Shown piece after piece: positions 5,750 to 6,274 of a stretch of 6,274 nt of DNA (the stretch's first letter is position 1; the number at the start of each line of letters is the position of its first letter). The position numbers were made by a program, and so were the translations under genes. Origin of the DNA: Bacillota bacterium (lineage in GTDB: Bacteria; Bacillota_I; Bacilli_A; RFN20; CAG-826). The notes beneath the pieces were generated by a model. It made no database searches, was not told the DNA's origin, and worked only from the letters and a program-made list of their open reading frames with translations. Location: positions 1 through 6,274 of the forward strand of contig JAEZUH010000071.1 in assembly GCA_023443485.1 (NCBI GenBank). The letters are read 5' to 3'.

Positions 5750-6274
5750 TCGCCAATTTACTTGATTGGTCAAAGTGGATTAGGGCTTCGATAACTTCTT
5801 CGATATCCCCTTCCATGACTCGATCTAATTTTTGAATAGTAAAACCAATACGATGATCGGTAACACGATTTTGTGGATAATTATAAGTTCTGATTTTTTC
5901 AGAGCGTTCACCAGTACCTACTTTAAGTTTTCTTTCGCTTCCAATCTTTTCTTGTTGTTCAGCGAGAGCGGCTGCATACATTTTTGTTCTTAACATTTGC
6001 ATAGCAATTTCACGATTTTGAATCTGAGATTTTTCTGTTTGGCAGGCCACTACTATACCAGTAGGAAGGTGAGTAATTCTAACTGCCGATTCAGTTTTAT
6101 TAACGTTTTGTCCGCCTGCTCCTTGGCTATGATATGTATCTACTTGCAAATCATTTGTATTAATTTGAACATCAATTTCATCGGCTTCAGGCATCACCAA
6201 CACTGTGGCGGTCGAGGTATGAATTCTTCCCCCTGCTTCTGTCTTTGGAACACGTTGAACACGATGGGCACCAC
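5742..6274 (-). CDS. prfA: Peptide chain release factor 1 (RF1), C-terminal part
   Basis: RF1 recognises UAA and UAG and hydrolyses peptidyl-tRNA. The gene runs off the right edge; 176 complete codons plus stop are here. The frame opens G-A-H-R-V-Q-R-V-P-K-T-E. P-K-T (6248-6240) sits at the RF1 codon-recognition PxT tripeptide, which distinguishes it from RF2 (SPF). G-R-I-H-T-S-T-A-T follows, then the universal GGQ in G-A-G-G-Q-N-V-N (GGQ codons 6116-6108), which is the PrmC substrate. H-L-P-T-G-I-V-V comes next, then Q-N-R-V-T-D-H-R-I-G near the end. An internal GTG at 6203 could open a shorter frame, but conserved RF1 sequence continues upstream of it, so it is not the start. It stops with TAA at 5744-5742 inside the prmC start region. 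Mollicutes with UGA=Trp keep only RF1; this genome also has prfB. Confidence 0.97.
   Translation of the reverse strand, partial: GAHRVQRVPKTEAGGRIHTSTATVLVMPEADEIDVQINTNDLQVDTYHSQGAGGQNVNKTESAVRITHLPTGIVVACQTEKSQIQNREIAMQMLRTKMYAAALAEQQEKIGSERKLKVGTGERSEKIRTYNYPQNRVTDHRIGFTIQKLDRVMEGDIEEVIEALIHFDQSSKLANE

Noticed and set aside
5750..5773. Longer prmC starting at TTG 5773
   Set aside because: It adds 8 residues without family similarity, uses a weaker start codon with no SD, and deepens the overlap with prfA; ATG 5749 is preferred.

Overview
The window carries seven genes, all on the minus strand. Transcription therefore runs from the right edge to the left, in the order prfA (3' part) - prmC - rpiB - comFA - comFC - secA - prfB (5' tip). 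The DNA is AT-rich. The gene families, gene order and Shine-Dalgarno (SD) style fit a low-GC Bacillota, probably a Bacilli/Erysipelotrichia-type or Acholeplasma-like lineage; this taxonomic placement is inference from gene content only. UGA is used as a stop codon (end of comFC, and the in-frame UGA of prfB), and both RF1 and RF2 are present. The standard code 11 therefore applies, not the Mycoplasma/Spiroplasma UGA=Trp code.

Right part (4453-6274): a tight housekeeping operon. It holds the C-terminal half of peptide chain release factor 1 (RF1), then PrmC, the methyltransferase that modifies the GGQ glutamine of RF1 and RF2, then ribose-5-phosphate isomerase B. The prfA/prmC and prmC/rpiB junctions each overlap by 8 nt. 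A well-formed Rho-independent terminator follows rpiB.

Middle (2673-4435): the comF locus, with the ComFA DNA-uptake helicase and the ComFC phosphoribosyltransferase-like protein. comFA's only plausible ATGs lie in or at the edge of the loop of the rpiB terminator, with no SD. comFC overlaps the 3' end of comFA by up to 89 nt and may start on a rare ATT codon behind a strong SD.

Left part (1-2672): a 129-nt intergenic region with promoter-like hexamers, ATTAG/CTAAT inverted repeats and a possible 17-codon leader ORF. It is followed by secA, which lacks the usual C-terminal zinc-binding tail, and by the first ~40 codons of prfB. prfB carries the autoregulatory +1 frameshift at CTT-TGA-C, but its internal SD-like element is weak and displaced.

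How the genes relate: both class-I release factors and their shared methyltransferase lie within about 6 kb, so a translation-termination module brackets the competence and secretion genes. In Bacillus subtilis the same genes come from two separate neighbourhoods (prfA-prmC-...-rpiB and comFA-comFC-...-secA-prfB), which here are joined with intervening genes missing. I see no mobile element, CRISPR, tRNA or rRNA, and no completely new system. The noteworthy signals are regulatory: the comFA start inside a terminator, the divergent prfB frameshift site, and the secA leader.
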